Origin: Nitrospinota bacterium
GTDB taxonomy: Bacteria; UBA8248
DNA: 5,473 nucleotides
Reading direction: 5' to 3'
Assembly (NCBI GenBank): GCA_003506735.1
Contig: DNYS01000073.1
Location: 1,816 to 7,288, forward strand
Shown: positions 5,123 through 5,473 of the stretch, one piece after another
Numbering within the stretch: the stretch's first letter is position 1
Layout of the letters: each line of letters begins with the position of its first letter
The notes under the pieces: model-generated
Database searches by the model: none
Told to the model about the DNA's origin: nothing
The model's input: only the letters and a program-made list of their open reading frames with translations
Made by a program: the position numbers and the translations under genes

Positions 5123-5473
5123 TTGGCGAACATTCTAATTGCATCCAAGGACGAAACGCTACGCGACCTCCTTGAACTGTCCCTGCAGCGCTTCGAGCAT
5201 TTCGTGCGGCTCGCCGAAGACGGCGAGACCTCGTTCAAGATGGTTCAGGAGGATTTTTTCGACCTGGCGCTTTTCGAGTACGAGATGCCGAACACGACGG
5301 CGCTCGAAATTCTCAAGCGTCTGAAGCAGTCCTACAAAACCGTCCCGCTCATCATAATCGTCGTGACGGATTTTTCACCGGAAATTCACAAGGAATGCGT
5401 CGCCGCCGGCGCCAAGGATTTCGTCGTCAAGCCCTTTATCCTCCCGGACCTGATCCTGCGGATCGAAAAAATG
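5123..5473 (+). CDS. CheY-like receiver with altered active site (runs off right edge)
   Basis: The 117 codons seen begin ANILIASKDETLRDLLELSL and cover almost a whole receiver domain. The fold signature is clear: beta-1 NILIA, beta-3 DLALFEYEMPN, conserved Thr (VVTD, T82) and the Lys-Pro pair FVVKPF (K103). The phosphoacceptor position, Asp in CheY (LLD-x-x-MP), is Glu (E52), and the acidic pair of the metal pocket (DD) reads Ser-Lys (S8, K9), although D10/E11 might substitute if the loop shifts. Phosphorylation in the usual way is therefore unlikely. The start is probably TTG 5123, with weak GGACGG upstream, because it gives the usual N-terminus; in-frame TTG 5108 is an alternative and no ATG is available. 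The frame is open to base 5473, so an output domain may follow. It lies next to the CheX-family gene and may be its partner. Confidence 0.85.
   Translation, partial: MANILIASKDETLRDLLELSLQRFEHFVRLAEDGETSFKMVQEDFFDLALFEYEMPNTTALEILKRLKQSYKTVPLIIIVVTDFSPEIHKECVAAGAKDFVVKPFILPDLILRIEKM

Overview
The window looks like chromosome of a free-living, moderately GC-rich, Gram-negative-type bacterium. The evidence is Shine-Dalgarno (SD) starts, an intrinsic terminator, a CheX-type chemotaxis/signalling protein, an OppF-type ATPase and an ArsS-type radical SAM enzyme. Nothing fixes the taxon. The mix of genes would suit an environmental deltaproteobacterial, Nitrospinota-like or similar lineage, but that is a guess. 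I see no insertion sequence, tRNA, rRNA, CRISPR array or phage gene.

Layout. A divergent promoter region at 1791-2166 splits the window. Leftward from it run an OppF/DppF-family ABC ATPase (1790 to 774) and then, after 138 bases with no evident terminator, the first 211 codons of a membrane-anchored sensor-like protein that leaves the window at base 1. Rightward run a single-gene unit encoding an unrecognised 156-residue protein (2167-2637), closed by a strong intrinsic terminator (2658-2691); a charge-polarised 138-residue protein with a Rho-N/SAP-like core (2826-3242); an ArsS-family radical SAM enzyme (3317-4312); a CheX-family protein (4565-5023); and a CheY-like receiver that runs off the right edge (5123-5473).

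How they fit together. The leftward unit may pair peptide uptake energy coupling with an envelope sensor, although no permease or binding-protein gene is visible. At the right end a CheX-type phosphatase stands next to a receiver whose phosphoacceptor Asp reads as Glu and whose acidic pocket reads Ser-Lys. This is the most interesting point in the window: a phosphatase family member beside a receiver that probably cannot be phosphorylated in the usual way. The ArsS gene has no visible arsM or other arsenic gene next to it. The non-coding parts contain several dyads, including one hairpin that would hold the ribosome binding site of the CheX-family gene and another that would sit near the 5' end of the Rho-N/SAP-like mRNA.
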